Source: Fimbriimonadaceae bacterium (GTDB lineage: Bacteria; Armatimonadota; Fimbriimonadia; Fimbriimonadales; Fimbriimonadaceae). From it: a DNA stretch of 37,732 bases. Under the pieces are notes generated by a model that did no database searches, had not been told where the DNA came from, and worked only from the letters and a program-made list of their open reading frames with translations. Location: NCBI GenBank assembly GCA_024710805.1, contig JANJUB010000062.1, positions 1-37,732 of the forward strand. Reading direction: 5' to 3'. A program made the translations under genes and the position numbers. This document shows positions 15,510-25,500 of the stretch, one piece after another (position 1 is the first letter of the stretch; each line of letters begins with the position of its first letter).

Positions 15510-18500
15510 TTACTGCCGATCTGCGAATAGGGGAAGCACGATGCCTCGCGACTCCCGATCCGCACCCGGCTTGTTGTCGAGCAAAACACGGACGCTAAGC
15601 GTCTTGAATCCGAAGTTGATCTTGCCGAACCCAAAGCCGAACGGCGCGGTGTTGGTGGGATCGATGTCGCCATCGACCATGATCACCTCACCGGTGAACG
15701 GCACTCGCGGGTTAGCCACGTTTGAGCGTTGGTACCAGCCCGAGTAGCCATTACAGATCAGAACTTCGCCAGAATCCAAACGTTTCGCGTAAGTCGGTCG
15801 GAAGTCGACCGGGTTTTCGCTAAACACAACGTTGTCCGCACCGTCCCGACGCATCGCCGTGTAAACACTGCGCGGCATCATCCAGCGAACATCCCACACC
15901 GATCCCGAACCGACGATTTCAAACACACCCTCGCCATCGGTAAACATGATCGCAAGTTGGGTTCCTCCCCCGGCCTGGATGTTTCGCATCGTGACCGAGT
16001 TCAAGTTCCCGAGTCTCTTCCTGCGCGCCCCTGATGCGGGCGAGTTGAAGTTACCGGTGGCAGGGTTGTAGAAGACGTTGGCGGCGTAGGCGGGAACGGT
16101 GACTTCGGTGACAACGACACTGTTGCTGCCGTCGAAGACCACGATGCCACCATTGCCGTCTTCACGACGCTCGGTGGCCGCGGCCGGGGCGTCCAGGCCG
16201 ATGTCAGCGCGAGCCGGCATCGATTCGCCAATGCCCGCCGCATAGACCCAGCGAGAGTTGGCTCCCGCCTCGACGAAAACTCGCGAGATGCTGCTGTAGA
16301 CAAACTTGCCGCCGCTGTAGGCCGCAGGACTGTGCCAGAACAGCACACCAAGCGCCGGCTGGCCGTTGCTCACGTACGCCACCGCATTGCCGACTTGGCG
16401 CGTGGTGGGGTCATAGGCGTAACGGTCCACGATCTCGACGAGACGTCGATTGCCCGAGTCCGCGATGAGGTAGTGCGTCCAATACTCGAACGGTTGCGCA
16501 TCGGTCATCGGATTGTTCGCGGCGCGAACCACGCGGTTGAACGTGATCGCATCGCGCGGACCATTCAGGTTGAGCGTGGCTCCGGTCTCGAGTCCCGCGG
16601 GCCGATAGTTCGGATCCAGCAAGAACCCAGCAAGCGAGCGCATCTCGCGGCCGGAGACGTCGATCCGCATGACGCGGTTCGCACCCGTATCGACCACGAG
16701 CAGCTGTCGATCGCCGAGCGGGTAGGCCCGCGTCGGTCGAACCAACGGTCGAGTCGCCGCCGCTGCGCCAACGTCTCCTTGGCGTCCGGTTTGGAAGGTG
16801 CTCTTGACCGACCAAATCGGGTTGCCCACGCTATCCACCCGAGTGACCCGGCCCTCGTCCGCGACCACAAAGTCGGCCCTGCGGAACGACCAGAGGCCCT
16901 CGTTGGCCCAGGTAAAGAGACCACCGTCGCCACCAATGACACCGCGAGCGGCGCTCGCGAACCCACCACCATTCTGCTGGAGAACGGATTGCTGGAGCCG
17001 GATCGCGTAATCCGAGAACGACGACGTGCCCGTTAGCTGGGGCCAACGGAACGCCGGATTGGGGCGGACGTCGGTCGGTGTGTCGAAGAACAGCTGATAG
17101 AACTGTCGGAGCCACGGTCGGCTGCTGTCGGCGGCGGGCGCATTCAAGAACGGATCGTTCGGGCTCACCGTGGCATCCATGCCGAACACCTGGCCGGACG
17201 GCGTAAAGCCAGCTCCCGCGAGAATGGTCGGCCATGAACTGGCACCGGCGGCAAACAAGGTGTTGCCGGAGACGAAGGGCGGACTATTGCCGTCGACGCC
17301 GCTGAACACCGTGTACCACTGCAGTCGGCTCCACCGGCTCGCCAGCGCATTTGGCTCGATCAGCAAGTCCGGCTGGCCGTTGCGGCGGATGATGATCGGC
17401 TGGCTCGTGTTGAGACAGTTGACCACCGGTCCGCGCGTGGTCGCACTCAGGTTCTGGATGCGGATTGTGCCCGCATTGCCACCCGGATCGCGATCGTAGA
17501 CGAACTGGCCCGGCTGCAGAATCGTGAAGGTGTCCGGAGTCCAAGTACCCGTGGTGAAGGCCGATCGGCTAACGTCCGGCTGGAGAATCGTGAAGCCGCC
17601 GCTGATGTCACCGACCCGAATCTCGGGGGTCTCCGGCTCGGCTGGGAACGCCATCACGATCAGGTAAGGAATCGCGAAGAACCCAAGCGGGCGAATACCC
17701 TTCGCAGTGACGTAGACCGTGTCGTTGGCGATCGACGGGCCACCCACGTAGGTCAGCCTCTGCATCCGGCCACCCAGGAACGGAGCAACCGGCGACGGAG
17801 CGCGAACCAGCGGATCCGAGTTCACCAGGGTCTCGGGGTACGTCACCGTGGACGCCTGGTTGAGGTTGATCTGGTGCGGTTCGTACAGGTCGTAGCGGGT
17901 GAGAATCCTAAAGTTGCCGCGACCTTCCTCGCGGATCGCGAAGTAGGAACCACCCGGCACGCTGCCCGGCGCGACCGAAGACTGCTGGCTCGAAAACACC
18001 AAGTGAATCGTGCCCTTCGGCGTTAGGCCGATCGAGTGCAGCACCCGCCGAGCGCGGCTTGCATTGTCCGGCAAGTTCAGTTGTCCGCGGATCACTTGGC
18101 TCGTGAGCGCGGGCGAACCCGTGCCCCAGTCGATGGTGTAATCCACTCGGACTCCGAAGCCTGGCACAAGCGAGGCTCCACCCTTCATTTGGAACGTGAG
18201 GATGCCATTGACTTGGCTGACGAACCCGGTGAACGCCGCATCCATTTCGGCAGCTGTATACGGATCGCCGTTCGGATGCAGAATCGTCAGGCGCACGCCA
18301 AGCGACTTCGGCTCGGCGGCCCCCGGAATGTAAACATCGAGTCCCTGCCCGGCGGCGCGGGTCTGGACCGTGAGCAATCCGCCACCTTCAGATGCGGAGG
18401 CCGGCCGCTCACCCTTGGCACCGAGCCAAATGCTGGCGAGGCCGGCGGTGTTGGTCGGCCCGAGGGTGTTGGCGCGCGAGGGGACGTACATCACCCGGTC

Positions 18501-20213
18501 GTGGCCACCCGAGTTGTCGGCAATCGGAATGTAGCCAATGGTGGGCGGTCCCGAAGGATCGGGCATCACCGCTCCGGCTCCAACGCCGCCGATGCTCCAT
18601 CCGGTAGCTCCGGTTCGAACCTGCTGGCCCGCCGCGGGATCGACGACGTAGCTGCGTCCGACGCGGGACAGACCCGAATCTTGCGAATCGACCACGTAGA
18701 CGAAACCGTCGTGGACGACCGGCGCGAACGGACCCGGGCCATCGGCCGAGAAATCGAACGAGGCCGCTCCCGAACTGGGAATGACCGTGTAATCGGACGC
18801 AACCGCGGTACCGCCTTGGATCACGCCGTTGCCATCGTAGGCAAAGAGGGCAAATCCGTGCAGTGTGCCGTTCGAATCGACGACGAGAACCTGGTCACGC
18901 AGATTGGGATTGACGGCGTTCGGCGCTTCAGTCGCCACGGCCGCAGAGATCGGACCCGAAAGAGGAGCCGACGCCCAGAGAAGGTCCCAGCTCGTGCCGA
19001 GTCCATAGTCGCGAACGCCATCGTCCGGATCACCATCGTTGTCGAGGTCTTGCTTCGGATTGGTGTCGTAGACCAACACCTGATCTTGCGAGGTTACGAC
19101 AACGACACCCTTGTAGACCACCGGGGCCTGATAGCTGTTGGCACCAATGGGCGTCAGCGAGGTCGTATTGTCGGCGAACTTCTGCAGCTGGGGCGCGCCG
19201 ACATCGATGGGTGAGCTGCGAGCGCCGCGGCTTCCCTTCGCCGCTTGGCTGAAGCCAGAGACGAGGTGAACCATGTTGATCACCAGCTTGGCTGCGGCAT
19301 CAGAAGTTCGATCGTAAGCTGCAGTGATCGCACGCGGGCCGTCATTGGCGAGGACGCCGGTGCCGCTGGGAATGCGGTTGAGCGTTCGCGCGACGCCACG
19401 GGTCGTGAGGACCATGTAGCCGTCGCCGACCCGGCCGACCGAGATGGTCGCGCCGAGCGCGTCGGAGGCCACCGGCAGCAGCCGTCGCGAATCGGGCTGG
19501 AGCGTCTGCAAAATCCCCTCGAGCGCGCCGTAGCCGGCCGTGCCCAGGTTCATGTACTGCATGCCCACCGTGTTCTCACTCTGGAGTTGCACGATGTCGC
19601 TTTCCGCCAACCCGATCGGGTAGTTGATCAACGGCTGGGTGTAGTCCACCGCAAAGGTGTTCGGCCCGGGGACCGTCTGCATCAAGAACGGCAACGGCAG
19701 GCCATTGACCGGATCCAGCGTGGCTGTGCCGGAGACATCGACCCAGAGTACGCCGCCCTTTTCCATGAACTGGCGAAGGCGCTCACGCTCGACAGAGTTC
19801 AGCGAAACGAAACCATAGACCGGCAGGAGAATGATATCGGTGCTGGCAAGCTGGTCCTCACTGGCCTGACTCGGACGGATCTCCCAATAAATCGAATCGC
19901 GTTTGGTCACGCCCGTTCCCGCGGCGGGAGGGGTGAATCCCTGGGCGAGCCACCGCGCAACCGCCGGAGCGGTCCACTCCGAAGCGCGGGCGACGTTCGA
20001 GAACGTCAGGCCCGTCGGCTTGACGCTGCGGTTGTTCTCCAGGTTGAACCACACGTGGGGGGTTCGGTTCGTGGGGAAACCCGCCGTCTGGTCGCTATCG
20101 AGAATCGCGACAGCGGCCCGGATCGGCACGATCCTTTGGGCGGACGACTGCTGGGCGGTCGCGGAGACCGTCAACAGAGCCGTCATGGCAAACAATAGCG
20201 CGGATCGCATCAT
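15510..20213 (-). CDS. Large secreted protein with DUF4159-like N-terminus and NHL/PQQ propellers (1567 aa)
   Basis: Exported protein with signal peptide MMRSALLFAMTALLTVSATAQ. The N-terminal third resembles DUF4159/GATase-like domains (TDIILLPVYGFVSL, then ERLRQFMEKGGVLWVDVSG, about residues 125-165). Propeller strands follow (~345-560; APVVYKGVVVVTSQDQVLVYD, FAPVVHDGFVYVVDSQ) with a calcium-loop-like site, DLDNDGDPDDG. Near residues 1130-1290 there are NHL-like blades (DFVVADEGRVTRVDSVGNPIW, LLVVDTGANRVMRID, YLIADSGNRRLVEI). The start overlaps the stop of the pilin-like gene upstream (ATGA), and its own stop overlaps an ATG of the next reading frame, so it is embedded in the pilin operon. 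Its function is unknown; the role suggested is a tip-complex partner of the 2246-aa protein, the two together replacing a single PilY1 (inference). Confidence 0.85.
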   Translation of the reverse strand: MMRSALLFAMTALLTVSATAQQSSAQRIVPIRAAVAILDSDQTAGFPTNRTPHVWFNLENNRSVKPTGLTFSNVARASEWTAPAVARWLAQGFTPPAAGTGVTKRDSIYWEIRPSQASEDQLASTDIILLPVYGFVSLNSVERERLRQFMEKGGVLWVDVSGTATLDPVNGLPLPFLMQTVPGPNTFAVDYTQPLINYPIGLAESDIVQLQSENTVGMQYMNLGTAGYGALEGILQTLQPDSRRLLPVASDALGATISVGRVGDGYMVLTTRGVARTLNRIPSGTGVLANDGPRAITAAYDRTSDAAAKLVINMVHLVSGFSQAAKGSRGARSSPIDVGAPQLQKFADNTTSLTPIGANSYQAPVVYKGVVVVTSQDQVLVYDTNPKQDLDNDGDPDDGVRDYGLGTSWDLLWASAPLSGPISAAVATEAPNAVNPNLRDQVLVVDSNGTLHGFALFAYDGNGVIQGGTAVASDYTVIPSSGAASFDFSADGPGPFAPVVHDGFVYVVDSQDSGLSRVGRSYVVDPAAGQQVRTGATGWSIGGVGAGAVMPDPSGPPTIGYIPIADNSGGHDRVMYVPSRANTLGPTNTAGLASIWLGAKGERPASASEGGGLLTVQTRAAGQGLDVYIPGAAEPKSLGVRLTILHPNGDPYTAAEMDAAFTGFVSQVNGILTFQMKGGASLVPGFGVRVDYTIDWGTGSPALTSQVIRGQLNLPDNASRARRVLHSIGLTPKGTIHLVFSSQQSSVAPGSVPGGSYFAIREEGRGNFRILTRYDLYEPHQINLNQASTVTYPETLVNSDPLVRAPSPVAPFLGGRMQRLTYVGGPSIANDTVYVTAKGIRPLGFFAIPYLIVMAFPAEPETPEIRVGDISGGFTILQPDVSRSAFTTGTWTPDTFTILQPGQFVYDRDPGGNAGTIRIQNLSATTRGPVVNCLNTSQPIIIRRNGQPDLLIEPNALASRWSRLQWYTVFSGVDGNSPPFVSGNTLFAAGASSWPTILAGAGFTPSGQVFGMDATVSPNDPFLNAPAADSSRPWLRQFYQLFFDTPTDVRPNPAFRWPQLTGTSSFSDYAIRLQQSVLQQNGGGFASAARGVIGGDGGLFTWANEGLWSFRRADFVVADEGRVTRVDSVGNPIWSVKSTFQTGRQGDVGAAAATRPLVRPTRAYPLGDRQLLVVDTGANRVMRIDVSGREMRSLAGFLLDPNYRPAGLETGATLNLNGPRDAITFNRVVRAANNPMTDAQPFEYWTHYLIADSGNRRLVEIVDRYAYDPTTRQVGNAVAYVSNGQPALGVLFWHSPAAYSGGKFVYSSISRVFVEAGANSRWVYAAGIGESMPARADIGLDAPAAATERREDGNGGIVVFDGSNSVVVTEVTVPAYAANVFYNPATGNFNSPASGARRKRLGNLNSVTMRNIQAGGGTQLAIMFTDGEGVFEIVGSGSVWDVRWMMPRSVYTAMRRDGADNVVFSENPVDFRPTYAKRLDSGEVLICNGYSGWYQRSNVANPRVPFTGEVIMVDGDIDPTNTAPFGFGFGKINFGFKTLSVRVLLDNKPGADRESRGIVLPLFADRQ

Positions 20214-23200
20214 GAGCGGATAACCTCTCCGTAATAAATCAGAGTTGGGCTGACCGGGAGCCTCGGCATCGGCGGCAGCGGGTAATCCACCGTGAATGCC
20301 GGGCTGTTGATCGGATCGGGGGTCAGCCGCAGGTAGCGGACGAACGAATCAGGCAGGTCGCGGTAGCCGCTTGTTCGACCGGTTGCCAGCATGGGGTCGT
20401 AGGTGATCGTCAGGTTGGGCACGTACTGGTCGCCACCGCCGCCGGTGATGTTGTAGCCCGGAGGAACGTGAGCACTCGGAATGAGCTGTCCGGTCGCGCC
20501 CTGCTCGCGAGGAATCCAGCCCCACTTCTTGAGCCATTCGCTCTGCTGGCTGATCGGCGCAGGCATGTTCATGCTGACCGACCCGAGGATCTGCACTCGC
20601 ACATCGAGCGGTTCGCCAAAGAACGGGGTCTCCGGGTAACTGCCGAATCGTCGCAGCCGTTCGGCCTCTCGCTCCGCGGGGGTTGCCCCCAATGCGGCGT
20701 ACGTGTCGCGACGGTCGTTCGGGTTCGGATTGAACCACTGGCCGGGAATCACGAAGAATGCGCCATCCTGCGCGTAGATCGAGGCTTCGATCTTCACATC
20801 GTGGGGCACCATTGCGATTCGGCGGAGCTTGTAGTTCTGACCCGGCGTGAACGCGGGCATATCATTGAACACCTGGAGCGAGAAGTCGTTGGGACCCTGC
20901 AGGAACATGGTGAAGTTGCCGAACAGCGAGCTCGAGGTCACCGTGGTGCCCGTCCAGATCGCGGTGTTCGGATCGATGACCGGCAGGCCAAGCGTCTCGT
21001 AGAGCGCGCTGCGGCCCCAGTTCTCGACGCCCAGCGCCTTGCGCGGACCGTAAGTCGGGACGACCGGCGGATTGCTATTCGCCACGTCGTTGAAGTTGTA
21101 AGTCCACGTTCCGATGCCGTAGTTCACCGCCATGCCCAACACCGAGAATCCGGCGTCTCCATCGGTTGCGTGACTCACGAGCAGATTCGTGTTGATGCGG
21201 CTATTGGTGCCCGGATCGGTGTAGTCCTGGGCGAAGGGACGCCAGGTCGAAGGGTTACCCGTGGTGATGCCCGGGAGGCCGACGACGGTCTCGTTGCGGA
21301 GCAACAGGTCGGTCGCAAACCCGAGCGCCGAGCCCGAGGCCACACGAACGGGGTTCGCACCATCGATGCCTTCATCGACTTCCTCGAGCGGCTGGTTGCC
21401 CGCAACGCCGAAGAACTGAGTCGTGTTGAGCGCGACGTAGTCCTTGGCCATCAGCATCATCGCCGATCGGCTGGGGCGGGTCAGTCGAGTTCCCGAGTTG
21501 TCCGTGATGACGCCTTTGGTGAGACTGCCCTCGACGTAGATCGTCGCGTTCGAGAGAAGCGTGATCTGGACGTCGGTGGGGATCGTCCCGCGGACGCGAA
21601 CGTTGCCTTCGAAGTACATCAGGCCGTTGAACGGGAATCCGTTCGTCCAAACCGGGTTAGCCGCGTTGATGTCGCCCGGATTGGTGATCGTGTTGATCAC
21701 GTAAAGCGGAAGCGGTCCGCTGCCGTCGGGGTCGCCGAGCCGGTAGCGAATCGAGGTCAAACCTGAGTCGCTGCCATCGAGGTTCCGCCACGTGCGACGG
21801 TTCGCCGGGGCGCGGCCGTCGCGAGTGATCGTGAATCCATCCCAAGAGAACCGGACATAGGCTCCCACCGGCACATAGAACGGGCCTTGCCAACCCGTTC
21901 CGGCCTGGCCATTGTTCGGATTGAGCCAGTCGTAAACCAACGACTCGGCCGAGCCCACGTCCTCGCGGCCGCTCTCATCGGATCGCATCTGGCGATCGTC
22001 GATGTTGTTGACATAGATGCCCTCACCGTGGCCGAGGCGGCCCGTGTTGGCATTGTTGATCAGGCGGCCGCTGTTGCGGGTCTCGCTGAAATACGTGTTG
22101 ACCTGGGTCGCCGGGTTGATATCGGTGAAGCTCGGCGCGGCCTTCTGGCCCACGAAGCGGGGGTGGCCCAGCGGGTCGGTGGCTTGGATGCCGTCTCGAA
22201 TAAGTCCGCCCACCGTGCCGAAGAACGGATCGTCGCTGTTCAGCCGGTCGGTGGTGTTCACCCCGTTGACGACGCCGACCGTCTGGCCGAGTTCGATTTG
22301 ATCGTCATCGGCAGTGTTCGAATCGTCGTCGCGCGTTCGGCGGATGAACAGTCGGGCTGATCCATCGGACGCCTTCACCTTGCCGGCGACGAAGAGGCCG
22401 TCGCCGAGACCTTGGTTGAGGATCAAAGACGTGTTGCCGAAGAAAGTCAGATCGGTGTTCGACCAGATGGAGCCGCCACCCGAGACCGGGGCGACGTTCG
22501 GGCCGTCCACTTGACCACCAAACTGGAGTGTCGGCTGCACGGCGCCGATACCGAAGCGGGCGCCCGCCTCCAGCGGGAAACCCAACTGAGCACCCCGGCT
22601 CGAGCCATCGCGATTCGTGATGTAAAGTGCGTGATCGGTGAGGCCGATGGAAGCGAAAGCGATGAGGCGGCGCGAGGACTGGAACTGGGCGTCGCGCTCC
22701 TTCATCTGCGAGAACCACTGACGGAACTCGGGTTCGCCAGTGTAGTTCTGGAACTTGATTCCACCGGTGTTCAGCAGCTGCGTCGGGTCATCCTGATTGA
22801 TGCGCCCGGGGCGGCCGATCGACTCGATGATCAGGTAGTTCTTAACCTTGCCCGGCTCGCGTAACGCTCCGACGGGGTTGGTGTCGAAAAGATTGGCGTC
22901 ACTCGGGGCCCACCGCACTCGGATCAGCGCGCGGCCATTGTTGAACAGAACGCGGCCGTAGGGGCCAAGTCCGTCGGGCCCCCCCCGATCGATCAGCGTG
23001 TCTCCCGCGACTCGAAGCGGGAAGCCCGTCGCCCCGCGCAGGTACAGCGCATCCGGATCGCGGGTGAAGTCACCGGCCGGTGCGAGCCGAACGGTCGACG
23101 GCTGCCAGTCAGCGCGCAGCTCGCTGTGCTGCATCTGGTTATGGGCGTACTCGATCCCGGCCTTACTGAGATCGGTTCCAACCGAGCGCGTCTGAGAGCG

Positions 23201-23341
23201 GCCCGCCTGATTGATGTTCCGGTTCAAGATGCCGAGGAACACGAATCCCAACACCAGGAGGACTGCCAAGATCAGGATCGCGACCACGAGGGTCTGACCG
23301 CTAGTCGTTCGTCGCATGGATAAGTTGAGCTTCGAGTTCAT
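20210..23341 (-). CDS. Giant PilX-like pilin-type membrane-anchored protein (1043 aa)
   Basis: The N-terminus is pilin-like: basic leader MNSKLNLSMRRTTSG, then QTLVVAILILAVLLVLGFVFLGIL, a single hydrophobic helix with a GQ junction instead of GF. There is no Glu at position 5 of the mature form, as is common for PilX/GspK-type tip pseudopilins. A stretch like SKAGIEYAHNQM follows, resembling the PilX/GspK post-helix region. The rest (~980 aa) is a beta-rich exported region that I cannot assign. Normal PilX is under 200 aa and GspK about 320 aa. It begins 2 nt after the preceding gene and overlaps the next by ATGA. A run of eight G (minus strand) lies at 22979-22986 and is a possible slippage site. 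The anchor is clear; the PilX label rests on synteny. Confidence 0.82.
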   Translation of the reverse strand: MNSKLNLSMRRTTSGQTLVVAILILAVLLVLGFVFLGILNRNINQAGRSQTRSVGTDLSKAGIEYAHNQMQHSELRADWQPSTVRLAPAGDFTRDPDALYLRGATGFPLRVAGDTLIDRGGPDGLGPYGRVLFNNGRALIRVRWAPSDANLFDTNPVGALREPGKVKNYLIIESIGRPGRINQDDPTQLLNTGGIKFQNYTGEPEFRQWFSQMKERDAQFQSSRRLIAFASIGLTDHALYITNRDGSSRGAQLGFPLEAGARFGIGAVQPTLQFGGQVDGPNVAPVSGGGSIWSNTDLTFFGNTSLILNQGLGDGLFVAGKVKASDGSARLFIRRTRDDDSNTADDDQIELGQTVGVVNGVNTTDRLNSDDPFFGTVGGLIRDGIQATDPLGHPRFVGQKAAPSFTDINPATQVNTYFSETRNSGRLINNANTGRLGHGEGIYVNNIDDRQMRSDESGREDVGSAESLVYDWLNPNNGQAGTGWQGPFYVPVGAYVRFSWDGFTITRDGRAPANRRTWRNLDGSDSGLTSIRYRLGDPDGSGPLPLYVINTITNPGDINAANPVWTNGFPFNGLMYFEGNVRVRGTIPTDVQITLLSNATIYVEGSLTKGVITDNSGTRLTRPSRSAMMLMAKDYVALNTTQFFGVAGNQPLEEVDEGIDGANPVRVASGSALGFATDLLLRNETVVGLPGITTGNPSTWRPFAQDYTDPGTNSRINTNLLVSHATDGDAGFSVLGMAVNYGIGTWTYNFNDVANSNPPVVPTYGPRKALGVENWGRSALYETLGLPVIDPNTAIWTGTTVTSSSLFGNFTMFLQGPNDFSLQVFNDMPAFTPGQNYKLRRIAMVPHDVKIEASIYAQDGAFFVIPGQWFNPNPNDRRDTYAALGATPAEREAERLRRFGSYPETPFFGEPLDVRVQILGSVSMNMPAPISQQSEWLKKWGWIPREQGATGQLIPSAHVPPGYNITGGGGDQYVPNLTITYDPMLATGRTSGYRDLPDSFVRYLRLTPDPINSPAFTVDYPLPPMPRLPVSPTLIYYGEVIRS

Positions 23342-23343
23342 GG

Positions 23344-25500
23344 CTATCGGATGAAGTTTCGAACCGGGGCCGTTCCCTGCAGAGTCATCGTCTGCGGGTT
23401 CGGGAACGCGGTCGATTGGGGATAGTTGCGAATAGTGAGCAGGATCGAAATCAGCTGCCGAGTGTCATAGTCCACGGCGACGGTGTCCCCGGGGCGGGTG
23501 AACTGGAACTTGTAGGAAACCACGATCGCGGCGTTGCCAGGCAACGGTAGGTTCGGGTCCGAGTTCAGCTGGATGTAGCCCGCTTTGTACCGCGGCTGCA
23601 GCACGGCCGAGACAAGGTCCGTAGGCGTGTAGACGGCCGGGGGTGCCGGGTAGCCGAGCAACGTCCAATCCGGTTCCGCCAGATTCGCATAGTTGATCGC
23701 GTATTGATTCTTGCCCGGGTTACGGGTTACGCGGATGTAGCGGACCGGCTGGCCGTAGTTCGGACCGGGGTTTTGATCCGGGCCGATGACGACTTCGCTG
23801 CCGGGCACGATGCGTGCCTGGGCGAAACCGATCGTCGGGTCGGGATGGAGCGGGCTCGGCGTGCCATCAGCCTGATTCGTGACCCGCAGATCGATGTAGC
23901 GGTGGACGCCACCCGGAACCTGTAGGTTCGGATTGTCGGCCCAGACCTTGTTGAACAGCCGATTGATGTTGTTCTGGTACGGCGGGTCTGAGAACAGGCC
24001 CACCGGCGCCGGATCGGTCAGCGGAGTGAGTTCGGGGCCGGTCAACTTGCTCGGCAGATTCTCATCCGGACGAGGAGGCAGCGTGCCGGTCGGGTCGTCG
24101 ATTCCCCACTCGTGAATACCGAACGATGTCAGCACTTTGCCGCCGGCGAGGTCGGGGATGAACGGGGCGAACCGGCTGCGGAGGGAGGCATTGCTGAGCC
24201 ATCCGGAGCTTCCGTCGGCCGAGACCATACCGCGGGTAAGCGGGTAGATGGCTCCGGCGGAAGTCCAATCGAGGTACGCAGCCACGTCGAACAGTTCAAG
24301 GTCGTTGTTGTCGCCGTTGCGATCGTCGTTGTCGGGGTCATTATCCGGATCGTAGTGGTACACCCGGTAGCCGCGATTGGCGGCGCGAGCGTCAAACCGC
24401 CCGATCAGATAGTCGTTGTTGTTCAGGTCGCCAGGGTTGTAGCCGCTCGGATAGAAACGAACGACCGCGCTGCTCCACGCACCATTCTTCGTGCGGAACA
24501 CGTCAGGCGAGAGATTGGCTGCGCTGTCCGACTCGTTGCCGAGCGCGAGGGCCACCGCACCGGTCGCCGGCTCGCTGGCTACCGTCGTCGGCCGGAACTG
24601 GATCAACGTGTTGATTCGCGGCACATTGCCCGCGACGAGCAGGGCTCGTGACCCCTTGTCGAAGAGCGGCTGGATCATGTCGAACCGGCGAAACTCGGAC
24701 ACGATGACCGATTTCCGAACCCAGGCACGAATCCGAGCGATCTTGGCCGTGCGCTGCGCGGCCGTGAGCACCGGTCCCCCCGGGGCATCGAGCGACATAA
24801 AGAAGGGATCGTCCAGGTCCGCACGGCCATCGCCGTCATCGTCGGCGAAGAACTCGGCGTTGACCTGGAAGGTGCCGCCCTGGAAGATGATCGGAGCCAC
24901 TTCGGCCACGCGGAGGACATAGAGGTTGTCCTCGCCGATTCCGATGTTTTGCCATCGCTGCCCGCCGTTGCGGACGTAGTCGACGTACGGGTTGTAGTAG
25001 CGTCCCGGCCCGGTCCCCTGATCGTTCAGAGGGTTCTTCAGCGAGATGAAGTATCGCTTGATCGTCAGACCGGGCGAGACGGGCAGATTGACCTGACCCA
25101 TAGGTGCCGGGGACGTCGGATCCGCGATTCCCGTATCCGGGTTCACGTAGGCACCGTTGCGTCGGTTGCTCGGATCACCCTTGGCGGGCATCAAAATGTC
25201 CAGCTTGGCGTAGGGCGCAAGGGCGGTGACGTCGGTGCCGTCCCATCCGGGAATGACCACGGCGAGCGAACCCTTGTTGCCGTCGTTGTCGCGAACGCCA
25301 GCACTGTTCTCGATTTCGCGGGTGATCTGCTCGATCAGCCGTCGGCCCGACTCTTGTGCGGTGGTGAATCCTTCCGCGGCTCGAGTGAAGCTGAACGCTT
25401 GGATCATCGGAACAACGATGATCGTGAGCATGATGGCGGTAATCGCCAACACCGTGAGCAGTTCGACCAGCGTAAATGCGCGTCGCATCATTCGGCTCAC
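23344..25500 (-). CDS. Giant PilW-like prepilin (718 aa)
   Basis: Prepilin with a short leader VSRMMRRA and mature N-terminus FTLVELLTVLAITAIMLTIIVV, with Glu5 present but Ala, not Gly, before the cleavage site. The segment after it (TTAQESGRRLIEQITREIENSAGV) is typical of PilW/GspJ-like minor pilins. The remaining ~600 residues are large and unassigned, with Asp-rich calcium-loop-like sequences (DDDGDGRADLDD; DPDNDPDNDDRNGDNND). I chose the GTG at 25500 because GGAGGA lies 6 nt upstream and the codon overlaps the previous stop (GTGA). Upstream in-frame codons would sit inside the preceding gene. Usual PilW is 200-400 aa. Confidence 0.84.
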   Translation of the reverse strand: MSRMMRRAFTLVELLTVLAITAIMLTIIVVPMIQAFSFTRAAEGFTTAQESGRRLIEQITREIENSAGVRDNDGNKGSLAVVIPGWDGTDVTALAPYAKLDILMPAKGDPSNRRNGAYVNPDTGIADPTSPAPMGQVNLPVSPGLTIKRYFISLKNPLNDQGTGPGRYYNPYVDYVRNGGQRWQNIGIGEDNLYVLRVAEVAPIIFQGGTFQVNAEFFADDDGDGRADLDDPFFMSLDAPGGPVLTAAQRTAKIARIRAWVRKSVIVSEFRRFDMIQPLFDKGSRALLVAGNVPRINTLIQFRPTTVASEPATGAVALALGNESDSAANLSPDVFRTKNGAWSSAVVRFYPSGYNPGDLNNNDYLIGRFDARAANRGYRVYHYDPDNDPDNDDRNGDNNDLELFDVAAYLDWTSAGAIYPLTRGMVSADGSSGWLSNASLRSRFAPFIPDLAGGKVLTSFGIHEWGIDDPTGTLPPRPDENLPSKLTGPELTPLTDPAPVGLFSDPPYQNNINRLFNKVWADNPNLQVPGGVHRYIDLRVTNQADGTPSPLHPDPTIGFAQARIVPGSEVVIGPDQNPGPNYGQPVRYIRVTRNPGKNQYAINYANLAEPDWTLLGYPAPPAVYTPTDLVSAVLQPRYKAGYIQLNSDPNLPLPGNAAIVVSYKFQFTRPGDTVAVDYDTRQLISILLTIRNYPQSTAFPNPQTMTLQGTAPVRNFIR

